The notes below the pieces were generated by a model. It searched no databases. It saw only the letters and a list, made by a program, of their open reading frames with translations, and had not been told where the DNA came from. Source: Burkholderiaceae bacterium (GTDB taxonomy: Bacteria > Pseudomonadota > Gammaproteobacteria > Burkholderiales > Burkholderiaceae_C). Taken from it: 5,177 nt of DNA. The first letter of the stretch is position 1, and every line of letters starts with the position of its first letter. Positions 1 through 5,177 of the stretch are shown here, in pieces. A program made the position numbers and the translations under genes. Location of the stretch: positions 1 to 5,177 of the forward strand of contig JALRBF010000337.1 of assembly GCA_023262365.1 (NCBI GenBank), given 5' to 3'.

Positions 1-419
1 TAGCTGCAAAGCGTAAGCAGCTCCAGCCCCATGTAAAGCAGCAGCAGGTGGTTGCCGCTCATCATGACAAACATGCCCAGCAGCGCCAGCAGCGACAACG
101 AAAACATTTCGCTGCCGCGCAGCATGTCGCGGCTTTGCGCGTAGGGCTTGGCGTACACCAGCGTCACCAGCAGCGCCAATGAGGCAGCCGACTTAAGCCA
201 ACTGCCCATGGTGTCCAGCACCACCATGCCGCCAAACGCCGTGCCTTGCATGTCATTGACCGCCACAATGGCGTGCCACAGCGCCAGCGCCGCCAGCGTC
301 ATCAGCGCGGTTAGGTACGCGCGCTGGCGCAGCGGGTCTTGGCTCCACAAATCAAGCAGCGCCACCAGGCACGCCATGATGAGCAGAAAAATCTCGGGGT
401 AAATCACAAACCAATTCAT
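1..419 (-). CDS. nuoN: NADH-quinone oxidoreductase subunit N (NuoN), N-terminal part, cut by the left window edge
   Basis: NuoN (ND2 homologue) is the antiporter-like proton-pumping subunit nearest the quinone module of complex I. Only the first 139 residues are in the window, out of about 480-500 in the family. The protein starts MNWFVIYPEIFLLIMAC, a typical NuoN opening. Hydrophobic segments are at about 3-25, 35-55, 76-91 and 105-121, and a fifth starts near 123. The visible end reads LLLLYMGLELLTLCS, placing Glu133 in helix 5 at the position of E. coli NuoN Glu133, the acid of the proton path. The frame is open to the window edge with no stop. The ATG at 419 has GGAG 9 nt upstream and follows the nuoM stop by 16 nt, as expected for the last nuo gene. 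The lysine and histidine residues of the later helices cannot be assessed here. Confidence 0.96.
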   Translation of the reverse strand, partial: MNWFVIYPEIFLLIMACLVALLDLWSQDPLRQRAYLTALMTLAALALWHAIVAVNDMQGTAFGGMVVLDTMGSWLKSAASLALLVTLVYAKPYAQSRDMLRGSEMFSLSLLALLGMFVMMSGNHLLLLYMGLELLTLCS

Positions 420-428
420 TGCTACTTG

Positions 429-432
429 CTCC
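429..432 (-). promoter_or_regulatory. Ribosome binding site of nuoN
   Basis: GGAG lies 9 nt before ATG 419, in the 16-nt gap between nuoM and nuoN. It supports the chosen nuoN start, which also gives the normal family N-terminus. Confidence 0.7.
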
Positions 433-435
433 GCC

Positions 436-1911
436 TTACAGCAGTTTGCCTTTGGCCACGTGCATCAGCAACTCGGCCACCGACGGATCAATGATGTCGG
501 TAAAGGGCTTGGGATACACCCCCATGGCCAACACCACCAACGCCAACAGCGTCAACACCACCGCCTCACGGCTGGTGAGGTCGGTGAGCTTGGCCACGGT
601 GGGGTTGGCCACCGCGCCAAACACCACGCGCTTGACCATCCACAGCGTGTACGCCGCGCCCAGCAACAAGGCGCTGGCCGCCCCCAAGCCCAACCAAAAG
701 TTGGCCTTGACCGCAGCCAAAATCACCATCCACTCGCCCACAAACCCTGCCGTACCCGGCAAGCCACTGTTGGCCATGGCAAACAACACGGCAAACGCGG
801 CAAAGCGCGGCATGGTGTTAACCACGCCACCGTAGCTGGCAATGTCACGCGAATGGGTGCGGTCGTACAGCACGCCAATGCACAAAAACATGGCCGCAGA
901 GACAAACCCGTGGGCAATCATTTGCACCACCGCGCCACTCATGCCCAGAGGCGCGAAGACAAAAAAGCCCAGGGTCACAAAGCCCATGTGTGCCACCGAG
1001 GAGTACGCGACCAGCTTTTTCATGTCGGTCTGCACCAACGCCACCAACCCCACGTACACCACCGCCACCAGCGACAAGGCCAGCATCAACCAGGCCCAGC
1101 TCTGCGAAGCATCTGGCGCAATGGGCAGCGAGAACCGCAAAAAGCCATACGCACCGAGCTTGAGCATGATGGCGGCCAACACCGCCGAACCCCCAGTGGG
1201 GGCCTCGACGTGTACATCGGGCAGCCACGTGTGCACCGGCCACATGGGCACCTTCACCGCAAACGCGGCCAAAAAGGCAAAGAACAACGCCGTTTGCACC
1301 GAGCGGGACAACGGCAAGTTGGCCCACACGCCCAGGTTAAAGCTGCCGCCCGAGGCGTTGTAGAGGTAAATCACCGCCGCCAGCATCAGCAGTGAGCCGG
1401 CCAAGGTGTACAGAAAAAACTTAAACGCCGCGTAAATGCGATTGGGCCCGCCCCACACCCCAATGATGAGGTACATCGGAATCAACGTGGCCTCAAAAAA
1501 GATGTAAAAAAGCAAGCCGTCAATGGCGCAGAACACGCCAATCATTAAGCCGGACAACACCAAAAACGCGCCCAGGTACTGATGCAAGCGCTCGGTCACG
1601 CCGTGCCCAACCGACAACACCACCACCCAGGTGGTAAAGGCCGTAAGCAAAATCAGCCAAAACGAAATCCCGTCCACCCCCAAGTGGTAAGTTACTGCAA
1701 AGCGCTCAATCCACGGCACATGCTCTTGCAACTGCATGCCCGCCACGCCAGGTGTAAATTGCCACACGATCGGCACCAAGGCCAGCATGCTTAGCAGCGC
1801 CAACCAAGACGCCACCTGCTGCACCCGCTGCACACTTGCCTTTTGTCCAAGGGCCAAGACCAGGCACCCCGAGACGATCGGGGCCCAAATGGCAAGGCTT
1901 AAAGCTCCCAT
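436..1911 (-). CDS. nuoM: NADH-quinone oxidoreductase subunit M (NuoM)
   Basis: NuoM (ND4 homologue) is the middle antiporter-like proton-pumping subunit of the complex I membrane arm, between NuoL and NuoN. From ATG 1911 it has 491 residues, close to the family norm. Visible functional residues are Glu140 in FYIFFEATLIPMYLIIG, Lys220 in AVKVPMWPVHTWLPDVHVEA, Lys251 in IMLKLGAYGFLRF, His308 in SSVAHMGF, His334 in MIAHGF, and Glu393 in GFVGEW. These correspond to E. coli Glu144, Lys234, Lys265, His322, His348 and Glu407, and from Lys220 onward the offset is a constant 14. Hydrophobicity fits 14 membrane helices. The ATG at 1911 has AGGAG 9 nt upstream and gives a normal N-terminus. The in-frame ATG at 1941 would overlap nuoL and add ten unrelated residues. 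The stop is TAA at 436-438, 16 nt before nuoN. Confidence 0.98.
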   Translation of the reverse strand: MGALSLAIWAPIVSGCLVLALGQKASVQRVQQVASWLALLSMLALVPIVWQFTPGVAGMQLQEHVPWIERFAVTYHLGVDGISFWLILLTAFTTWVVVLSVGHGVTERLHQYLGAFLVLSGLMIGVFCAIDGLLFYIFFEATLIPMYLIIGVWGGPNRIYAAFKFFLYTLAGSLLMLAAVIYLYNASGGSFNLGVWANLPLSRSVQTALFFAFLAAFAVKVPMWPVHTWLPDVHVEAPTGGSAVLAAIMLKLGAYGFLRFSLPIAPDASQSWAWLMLALSLVAVVYVGLVALVQTDMKKLVAYSSVAHMGFVTLGFFVFAPLGMSGAVVQMIAHGFVSAAMFLCIGVLYDRTHSRDIASYGGVVNTMPRFAAFAVLFAMANSGLPGTAGFVGEWMVILAAVKANFWLGLGAASALLLGAAYTLWMVKRVVFGAVANPTVAKLTDLTSREAVVLTLLALVVLAMGVYPKPFTDIIDPSVAELLMHVAKGKLL

Positions 1912-1920
1912 GCTGTTTTG

Positions 1921-1925
1921 CTCCT
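1921..1925 (-). promoter_or_regulatory. Ribosome binding site of nuoM, overlapping the nuoL stop codon
   Basis: The minus strand reads TAAGGAG: the last A of the nuoL stop codon is also the first base of AGGAG. The site is 9 nt before ATG 1911 and decides that start over the in-frame ATG at 1941, which lies upstream of the site. Confidence 0.8.
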
Positions 1926-3943
1926 TAAGCCAGCCACACAAATACCGTTACCAGCGCAAACACCCCAACCAGCATGGCCAAGGCATAGTGATACAAATAC
2001 CCACTTTGCCACTGCCGAACCTGGGCCGACAACCAGCCCACCATGCGCCAACTGGCGTTGACCACACCGGTTTCAATCAAGCCCTGGTCGCCGCCACGCC
2101 ACAGCCCACGCCCCAGCGCGCGGGCACCGCGCGCCAGCACGTTTTCGTTGAACCAGTCAAGGTAATACTTGTTTTCAAGCACAGTCACCACCGGCCGCAT
2201 AGCCTGCGCCACGCGCCCTGGCACGTTGGGCTTAACCAAATAGCACCACCACGCCGCCACCGCACCGGCAACCAACAGCACGAACGGCAGCGTACCCAAA
2301 CCGTGCAGCGCCATGCCGGTGGGCCCCAAAAACGTTTGGGCCAGCTCCGCCATGGCCGGGTGCTTGGCCGCGTCAACCACCACCGCGCCCGCAAGCCAAT
2401 TGCCGTACAACATGGGCTCAATCAGCACATAACCCAACAGCACCGAAGGCAACGCCAGCAACACCAGGGGCAGCGTGACCACCCAGGGCGACTCGTGCGG
2501 CTTGGCGCCATGCGCGTCATGGTGGCCGTGGTCGTCGTGGCCATGGTGCGCGGGCTGCTGGTCGTACCGCTCGGCCCCGTGAAACACCAAAAACACCAGA
2601 CGGAACGAATAAAACGCCGTAATGAATACCCCAGCCACCACCGCGGCGTAGGCCCAACCGGCCGCAGGCAAGTTACTCAAATGCACGGCTTCAATGATGC
2701 TGTCTTTGGAATAAAAGCCCGAGAAGAACGGCATGCCCACCAAGGCTAAGGTCCCAATCAACGACGTGAGGTAGGTGATGGGCATGTATTTGCGCACCCC
2801 GCCCATGTATCGCATGTCTTGGTTGTGATGCAAACCCATGATGACCGAGCCTGCAGCCAAAAACAGCAAGGCTTTAAAAAACGCGTGCGTGGCCAGGTGA
2901 AACACCGCCACCGAATACGCCGAGGCGCCCAGGGCAACGGTCATGTACCCCAGCTGAGACAGCGTGGAGTAGGCCACCACGCGCTTGATGTCGTTTTGCA
3001 CCACGCCCAGCAGCCCCATAAAAAAGGCCGTAATGGCGCCCACCACCAACACCAAGTTGAGCGCGGCATCGGATAACTCAAACAGCGGCGACATACGCGC
3101 AACCATAAAAATGCCGGCGGTGACCATGGTTGCCGCGTGAATCAGCGCCGAGATGGGTGTTGGGCCTTCCATGGAGTCGGGCAGCCACACGTGCAGCGGA
3201 AATTGCGCCGACTTGCCCATGGCCCCCACAAACAACCCGACGCAGGCCACCGTGATCACCAGCCAGTCGGTGCCGGGCAGGGTTTGCTGCGTTAGCGCCG
3301 AGGCCCCGCCAAAGAGCTCGGTGTAATTGAGCGTGCCGCTGTAGCTGACCAACACACCAATGCCCAAAATAAAGCCAAAGTCGCCCACGCGGTTAACCAA
3401 AAACGCTTTGAGGTTGGCAAACACGGCAGTGGGGCGGGTGTACCAAAAGCCAATCAGCAAATACGAGACCAAGCCCACCGCTTCCCACCCAAAAAACAAC
3501 TGCAACAAGTTGTTGCTCATCACAAGCATGAGCATGGCAAAGGTAAACAGCGACAGGTAAGAGAAAAACCGGTTGTAACCCGGGTCGTCGGCCATGTAGC
3601 CAATGGTGTAAAGGTGCACCATCAGCGAAACAAAGGTCACCACGCACATCATGAGGGCGGTGAGGCCATCGACCATGAAGCCAATCTCCATGCGCAAGCC
3701 ACCCACGGTCATCCACTCGTACAAGGTGCCATTGAATCGGGCGCCCTCGCTCACCACTTGCCACAGCGTTAGGGCCGACAACGCAAACGCCACACCCACG
3801 GCGGCAATGGTTAAACGATGCACCGCCTGTCGGCCCAGCCAGTTGCCGCCCAAGCGGGTACCCAACACACCGGCGAGCAGGGCGCCGAGCAACGGCGCCA
3901 AGGGCACCCACAACAATTGCGTTACGGATAAAAGAGGGGTCAT
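1925..3943 (-). CDS. nuoL: NADH-quinone oxidoreductase subunit L (NuoL)
   Basis: NuoL (ND5 homologue) is the distal antiporter-like proton-pumping subunit of complex I. From the ATG at 3943 it has 672 residues, longer than the 613 of E. coli. Expected key residues are present: Glu154 in GWEAVGLVSYLLIGFW, Lys244 in AMGKSAQFPLHVWLPDSMEG, His269, His349 and His353 with Lys357 in FHLATHAFFKALLF, and Lys413 in YSKD. The C-terminus has the layout expected for the long lateral amphipathic helix (about 571-645, containing ENKYYLDWFNENV) and a last membrane helix (about 650-671). A histidine-rich loop at 466-483 follows the helix ending in VFHG. I chose ATG 3943 because MTPLLSVTQLLWVPLAPLLG is a normal NuoL N-terminus. 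The in-frame ATG at 3994 would add 17 charged residues encoded by the end of nuoK. The stop is TAA at 1925-1927, 13 nt before nuoM. Confidence 0.98.
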   Translation of the reverse strand: MTPLLSVTQLLWVPLAPLLGALLAGVLGTRLGGNWLGRQAVHRLTIAAVGVAFALSALTLWQVVSEGARFNGTLYEWMTVGGLRMEIGFMVDGLTALMMCVVTFVSLMVHLYTIGYMADDPGYNRFFSYLSLFTFAMLMLVMSNNLLQLFFGWEAVGLVSYLLIGFWYTRPTAVFANLKAFLVNRVGDFGFILGIGVLVSYSGTLNYTELFGGASALTQQTLPGTDWLVITVACVGLFVGAMGKSAQFPLHVWLPDSMEGPTPISALIHAATMVTAGIFMVARMSPLFELSDAALNLVLVVGAITAFFMGLLGVVQNDIKRVVAYSTLSQLGYMTVALGASAYSVAVFHLATHAFFKALLFLAAGSVIMGLHHNQDMRYMGGVRKYMPITYLTSLIGTLALVGMPFFSGFYSKDSIIEAVHLSNLPAAGWAYAAVVAGVFITAFYSFRLVFLVFHGAERYDQQPAHHGHDDHGHHDAHGAKPHESPWVVTLPLVLLALPSVLLGYVLIEPMLYGNWLAGAVVVDAAKHPAMAELAQTFLGPTGMALHGLGTLPFVLLVAGAVAAWWCYLVKPNVPGRVAQAMRPVVTVLENKYYLDWFNENVLARGARALGRGLWRGGDQGLIETGVVNASWRMVGWLSAQVRQWQSGYLYHYALAMLVGVFALVTVFVWLA

Positions 3944-3954
3944 TCCAGCAGCAG

Positions 3955-3958
3955 CCTT
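3955..3958 (-). promoter_or_regulatory. Probable ribosome binding site of nuoL
   Basis: A-rich AAGG just after the nuoK stop lies 11 nt before the ATG at 3943. The spacing is rather long and the match only moderate, but it is the only purine-rich site available in the gap. It supports ATG 3943 over the upstream in-frame ATG at 3994. Confidence 0.55.
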
Positions 3959-3959
3959 T

Positions 3960-4268
3960 TTAGCCCTTAAGGCGGTCCAGCGCCTCCACGTCAATCGTGG
4001 AGCGGTTACGAAACAGCAGCACCAAGATGGCCAAGCCGATGGCCGACTCGGCTGCCGCCACCGTCAAAATAAAAAACACAAACACTTGCCCGTGCATGTC
4101 GCCCAAATACGCAGAGAACGCCACAAAGTTCATGTTCACCGCCAGCAGCATCAGCTCAATGGCCATGAGCAGCACGATGAGGTTTTTGCGGTTCATAAAA
4201 ATACCCACCACGGCAATGGCAAACAACACCGCGGCCAGCACCAAAACATGTCCCAGTTGCAGCGTCAT
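3960..4268 (-). CDS. nuoK: NADH-quinone oxidoreductase subunit K (NuoK)
   Basis: NuoK (ND4L homologue) is a three-helix subunit of the complex I membrane arm that forms part of the proton path between the quinone module and NuoN. It has 102 residues against 100 in E. coli. Hydrophobic segments are at about 5-24, 29-52 and 60-86. Two membrane-embedded acids are visible: Glu38 in the AIELML context and Glu74 in the [10 protein letters not shown] context. They match E. coli Glu36 and Glu72 with a constant offset of two, and those residues are established as important for coupled activity. The short loop between helices 1 and 2 keeps basic residues Arg27 and Lys28. The ATG at 4268 overlaps the nuoJ stop as ATGA and has a strong AGGAG site 7 nt upstream inside nuoJ, which fixes the start. 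The stop is TAA, followed 16 nt later by nuoL. Nothing is missing. Confidence 0.98.
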   Translation of the reverse strand: MTLQLGHVLVLAAVLFAIAVVGIFMNRKNLIVLLMAIELMLLAVNMNFVAFSAYLGDMHGQVFVFFILTVAAAESAIGLAILVLLFRNRSTIDVEALDRLKG

Positions 4269-4891
4269 GCTTGGTCTCCTTGTGCCTGGGTATCGGCCGC
4301 TGGGCTGGGCCGCGTTGGCGGCATGCTTACCACCCGCAGCCGGTCGGCCTTGCGCGCACGCACCTGCACGCTGGCGTCAAGGTGGCGCGAATCTTTGCGC
4401 TCGCGCAGGGTCAGCGCAATGGCCGCCACAATCGCCACCAGCAGCAGCACCGCGGCTATTTCAAGCGGGTACACGTACTCGGTGTACAACAACATGCCCA
4501 GTGCCTTGGTGTTGTTTGCTTGACCCTCGGGCAAACCCGAGACTTGCCCAAACCCCTGCCACAGCACCGAGCCAAGCTCGGCAGCCATGAGCCCACCAAT
4601 TAACGCGGCCAAGGGCAAGTGACGCCAAAACTGACCACGCAAGGCGTCCACGTTGATGTCAAGCATCATCACCACAAACAAAAACAACACCATCACCGCG
4701 CCCAGGTACACCAGCACCAAGACGATGGACAAAAACTCGGCCTTGAGCAGCATCCAAATAAGCGCCGCCTGAAAAAACGCCAACATCAAGTACAGCGTGG
4801 CGTGTACCGTGTTGCGCGCGGTCACCACGCGCAGTGCGGCAAACAGCAGCACCGCGGCAAACACATAAAAAAGCGAAGCAATCCAATCCAT
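4265..4891 (-). CDS. nuoJ: NADH-quinone oxidoreductase subunit J (NuoJ)
   Basis: NuoJ (ND6 homologue) is a five-helix subunit of the complex I membrane arm, lying between NuoH/NuoA and NuoK, where it helps link quinone reduction to proton pumping. This copy has 208 residues. Hydrophobic segments are at about 3-22, 29-50, 53-77, 91-112 and 143-163. The third contains the family signature [16 protein letters not shown] (61-76), the region of the known pi-bulge helix, preceded by Glu52. A second family block, [16 protein letters not shown], is at 137-152. The last 45 residues (164-208) are hydrophilic, rich in Arg at first and in Ala/Pro/Gln at the end, which I recall as common in Burkholderiales NuoJ. 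The ATG at 4891 opens directly into helix 1 and lies 9 nt after the nuoI stop, so it is the natural start, although the upstream ribosome binding site is weak. Its stop overlaps the nuoK start. Confidence 0.97.
   Translation of the reverse strand: MDWIASLFYVFAAVLLFAALRVVTARNTVHATLYLMLAFFQAALIWMLLKAEFLSIVLVLVYLGAVMVLFLFVVMMLDINVDALRGQFWRHLPLAALIGGLMAAELGSVLWQGFGQVSGLPEGQANNTKALGMLLYTEYVYPLEIAAVLLLVAIVAAIALTLRERKDSRHLDASVQVRARKADRLRVVSMPPTRPSPAADTQAQGDQA
4276..4280 (-). promoter_or_regulatory. Ribosome binding site of nuoK, inside the end of nuoJ
   Basis: On the minus strand AGGAG stands 7 nt before the nuoK ATG at 4268 and lies inside the nuoJ coding sequence. With the ATGA stop/start overlap, it suggests that ribosomes finishing nuoJ re-initiate directly on nuoK, keeping the two subunits in step. 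The motif and spacing are seen; the coupling is inferred. Confidence 0.8.
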
Positions 4892-4900
4892 GGGCCGGGC

Positions 4901-5177
4901 CTAGCGGTATCGCGCGTCAGCCGCGCGGTTGGCTGCAATCTCTTGTTCGTAGCGGTCACCCACCGCCAGCAGCATGTCTTTGGTGAAGTACAGGTCGCCA
5001 CGTTTTTCGCCGTGGTATTCCAAAATATGGGTCTCAACAATCGAGTCCACGGGGCAGCTTTCCTCGCAAAACCCACAAAAAATGCACTTGGTCAAATCGA
5101 TGTCGTAGCGCGTGGTGCGGCGTGAGCCGTCGTCGCGCCGGCCGGCCTCGATGGTGATGGCCATGGCCGGGCAAACC
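4901..5177 (-). CDS. nuoI: NADH-quinone oxidoreductase subunit I (NuoI), C-terminal part, cut by the right window edge
   Basis: NuoI is the 8Fe ferredoxin-like subunit of complex I. It sits in the peripheral arm next to the membrane and relays electrons through clusters N6a and N6b toward N2 and quinone. The 91 visible residues begin V-C-P-A-M-A-I-T-I, whose Cys-Pro is the end of the first CxxCxxCxxxCP motif; the first three cysteines lie outside the window. The complete second motif, [12 protein letters not shown], is at visible residues 31-42. By ferredoxin rules, Cys2 with Cys31, 34 and 37 hold one cluster, while Cys41 pairs with the missing cysteines. The C-terminal block containing [18 protein letters not shown] is typical of proteobacterial NuoI. 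The frame stays open to the edge, so the ATG at 5164 is an internal Met, not the start. Family members are about 160-170 residues, so roughly 70 are missing. The stop is TAG, 9 nt before nuoJ. Identification is secure. Confidence 0.97.
   Translation of the reverse strand, partial: VCPAMAITIEAGRRDDGSRRTTRYDIDLTKCIFCGFCEESCPVDSIVETHILEYHGEKRGDLYFTKDMLLAVGDRYEQEIAANRAADARYR

Noticed and set aside
148..402. Plus-strand open frame (84 codons) antisense to nuoN
   Set aside because: It lies opposite the nuoN N-terminal helices, and its Ser/Ala-rich product reflects the reversed Leu/Ala codons.
460..1395. Long plus-strand open frame (311 codons) antisense to nuoM
   Set aside because: Its product is rich in His, Arg, Gln and Gly with no membrane or domain pattern, as expected from reading a Leu/Ala/Val-rich GC-biased gene backwards. 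nuoM on the other strand has full family motifs.
1736..2749. Plus-strand open frame (337 codons) spanning the nuoM start and the nuoL 3' half
   Set aside because: It crosses the boundary of two clear genes on the opposite strand, and its product is a low-complexity His/Gln/Arg-rich sequence. It is a compositional shadow.
3944..3959. Possible internal promoter or terminator in the nuoK-nuoL gap, the joint longest gap with nuoM-nuoN
   Set aside because: Only 16 nt, with no inverted repeat followed by T-run and no room for -35 and -10 boxes. It carries only a ribosome binding site.
3651..4523. Plus-strand open frame (290 codons) antisense to the nuoL start, nuoK and the nuoJ 3' half
   Set aside because: It covers parts of three genes with strong motifs and has a His/Gln-rich product without recognisable features.
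4619..5125. Plus-strand open frame (168 codons) antisense to nuoJ and nuoI
   Set aside because: It is His/Lys/Gln-rich at the start and opposite the conserved Fe-S motif region of nuoI. No independent support as a gene.
1..5177. CRISPR arrays, insertion sequences, tRNA genes or a novel system hidden in the window
   Set aside because: Coding density is essentially complete with intact nuo genes on one strand. I saw no repeats with spacers, terminal inverted repeats, tRNA-like folds or composition shifts.

Overview
The window is a continuous stretch of the bacterial respiratory complex I (NADH:quinone oxidoreductase, NDH-1) operon. All genes lie on the minus strand, so transcription runs from the right edge to the left edge. 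In transcription order they are nuoI (3' part only, cut by the right edge), nuoJ, nuoK, nuoL, nuoM and nuoN (5' part only, cut by the left edge). This is the usual bacterial nuo order.

The DNA looks like a betaproteobacterium of the order Burkholderiales, possibly near Comamonadaceae. This is inferred from remembered protein similarity: the NuoI C-terminus, the NuoJ motifs and tail, and a NuoL longer than the E. coli protein. It also fits the moderately high GC and the preference for CTG and GCC/GCG codons. The genus cannot be fixed from this window.

Layout, right to left: nuoI end 4901-5177; nuoJ 4265-4891; nuoK 3960-4268; nuoL 1925-3943; nuoM 436-1911; nuoN start 1-419. Gaps are 9 nt (I-J), a 4-nt overlap (J-K), 16 nt (K-L), 13 nt (L-M) and 16 nt (M-N). 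No gap is large enough for a promoter, terminator or RNA gene, so the genes are probably read from one transcript that starts upstream of the window and continues beyond it. No stretch over 300 bases lacks a gene.

How the parts work together: NuoI carries two [4Fe-4S] clusters in the peripheral arm and passes electrons toward quinone. NuoJ and NuoK are small membrane subunits linking the quinone site to the pump modules. NuoL, NuoM and NuoN are the three antiporter-like proton-pumping subunits. The key charged residues of the membrane subunits are present wherever the sequence is covered, and no frameshift or internal stop was seen, so the locus looks functional.

I found no previously undescribed system here. 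The points of interest are small: a histidine-rich loop in NuoL, a weak ribosome binding site before nuoJ, coupled nuoJ/nuoK translation, and start sites for nuoL and nuoM that a longest-ORF method would place too far upstream.
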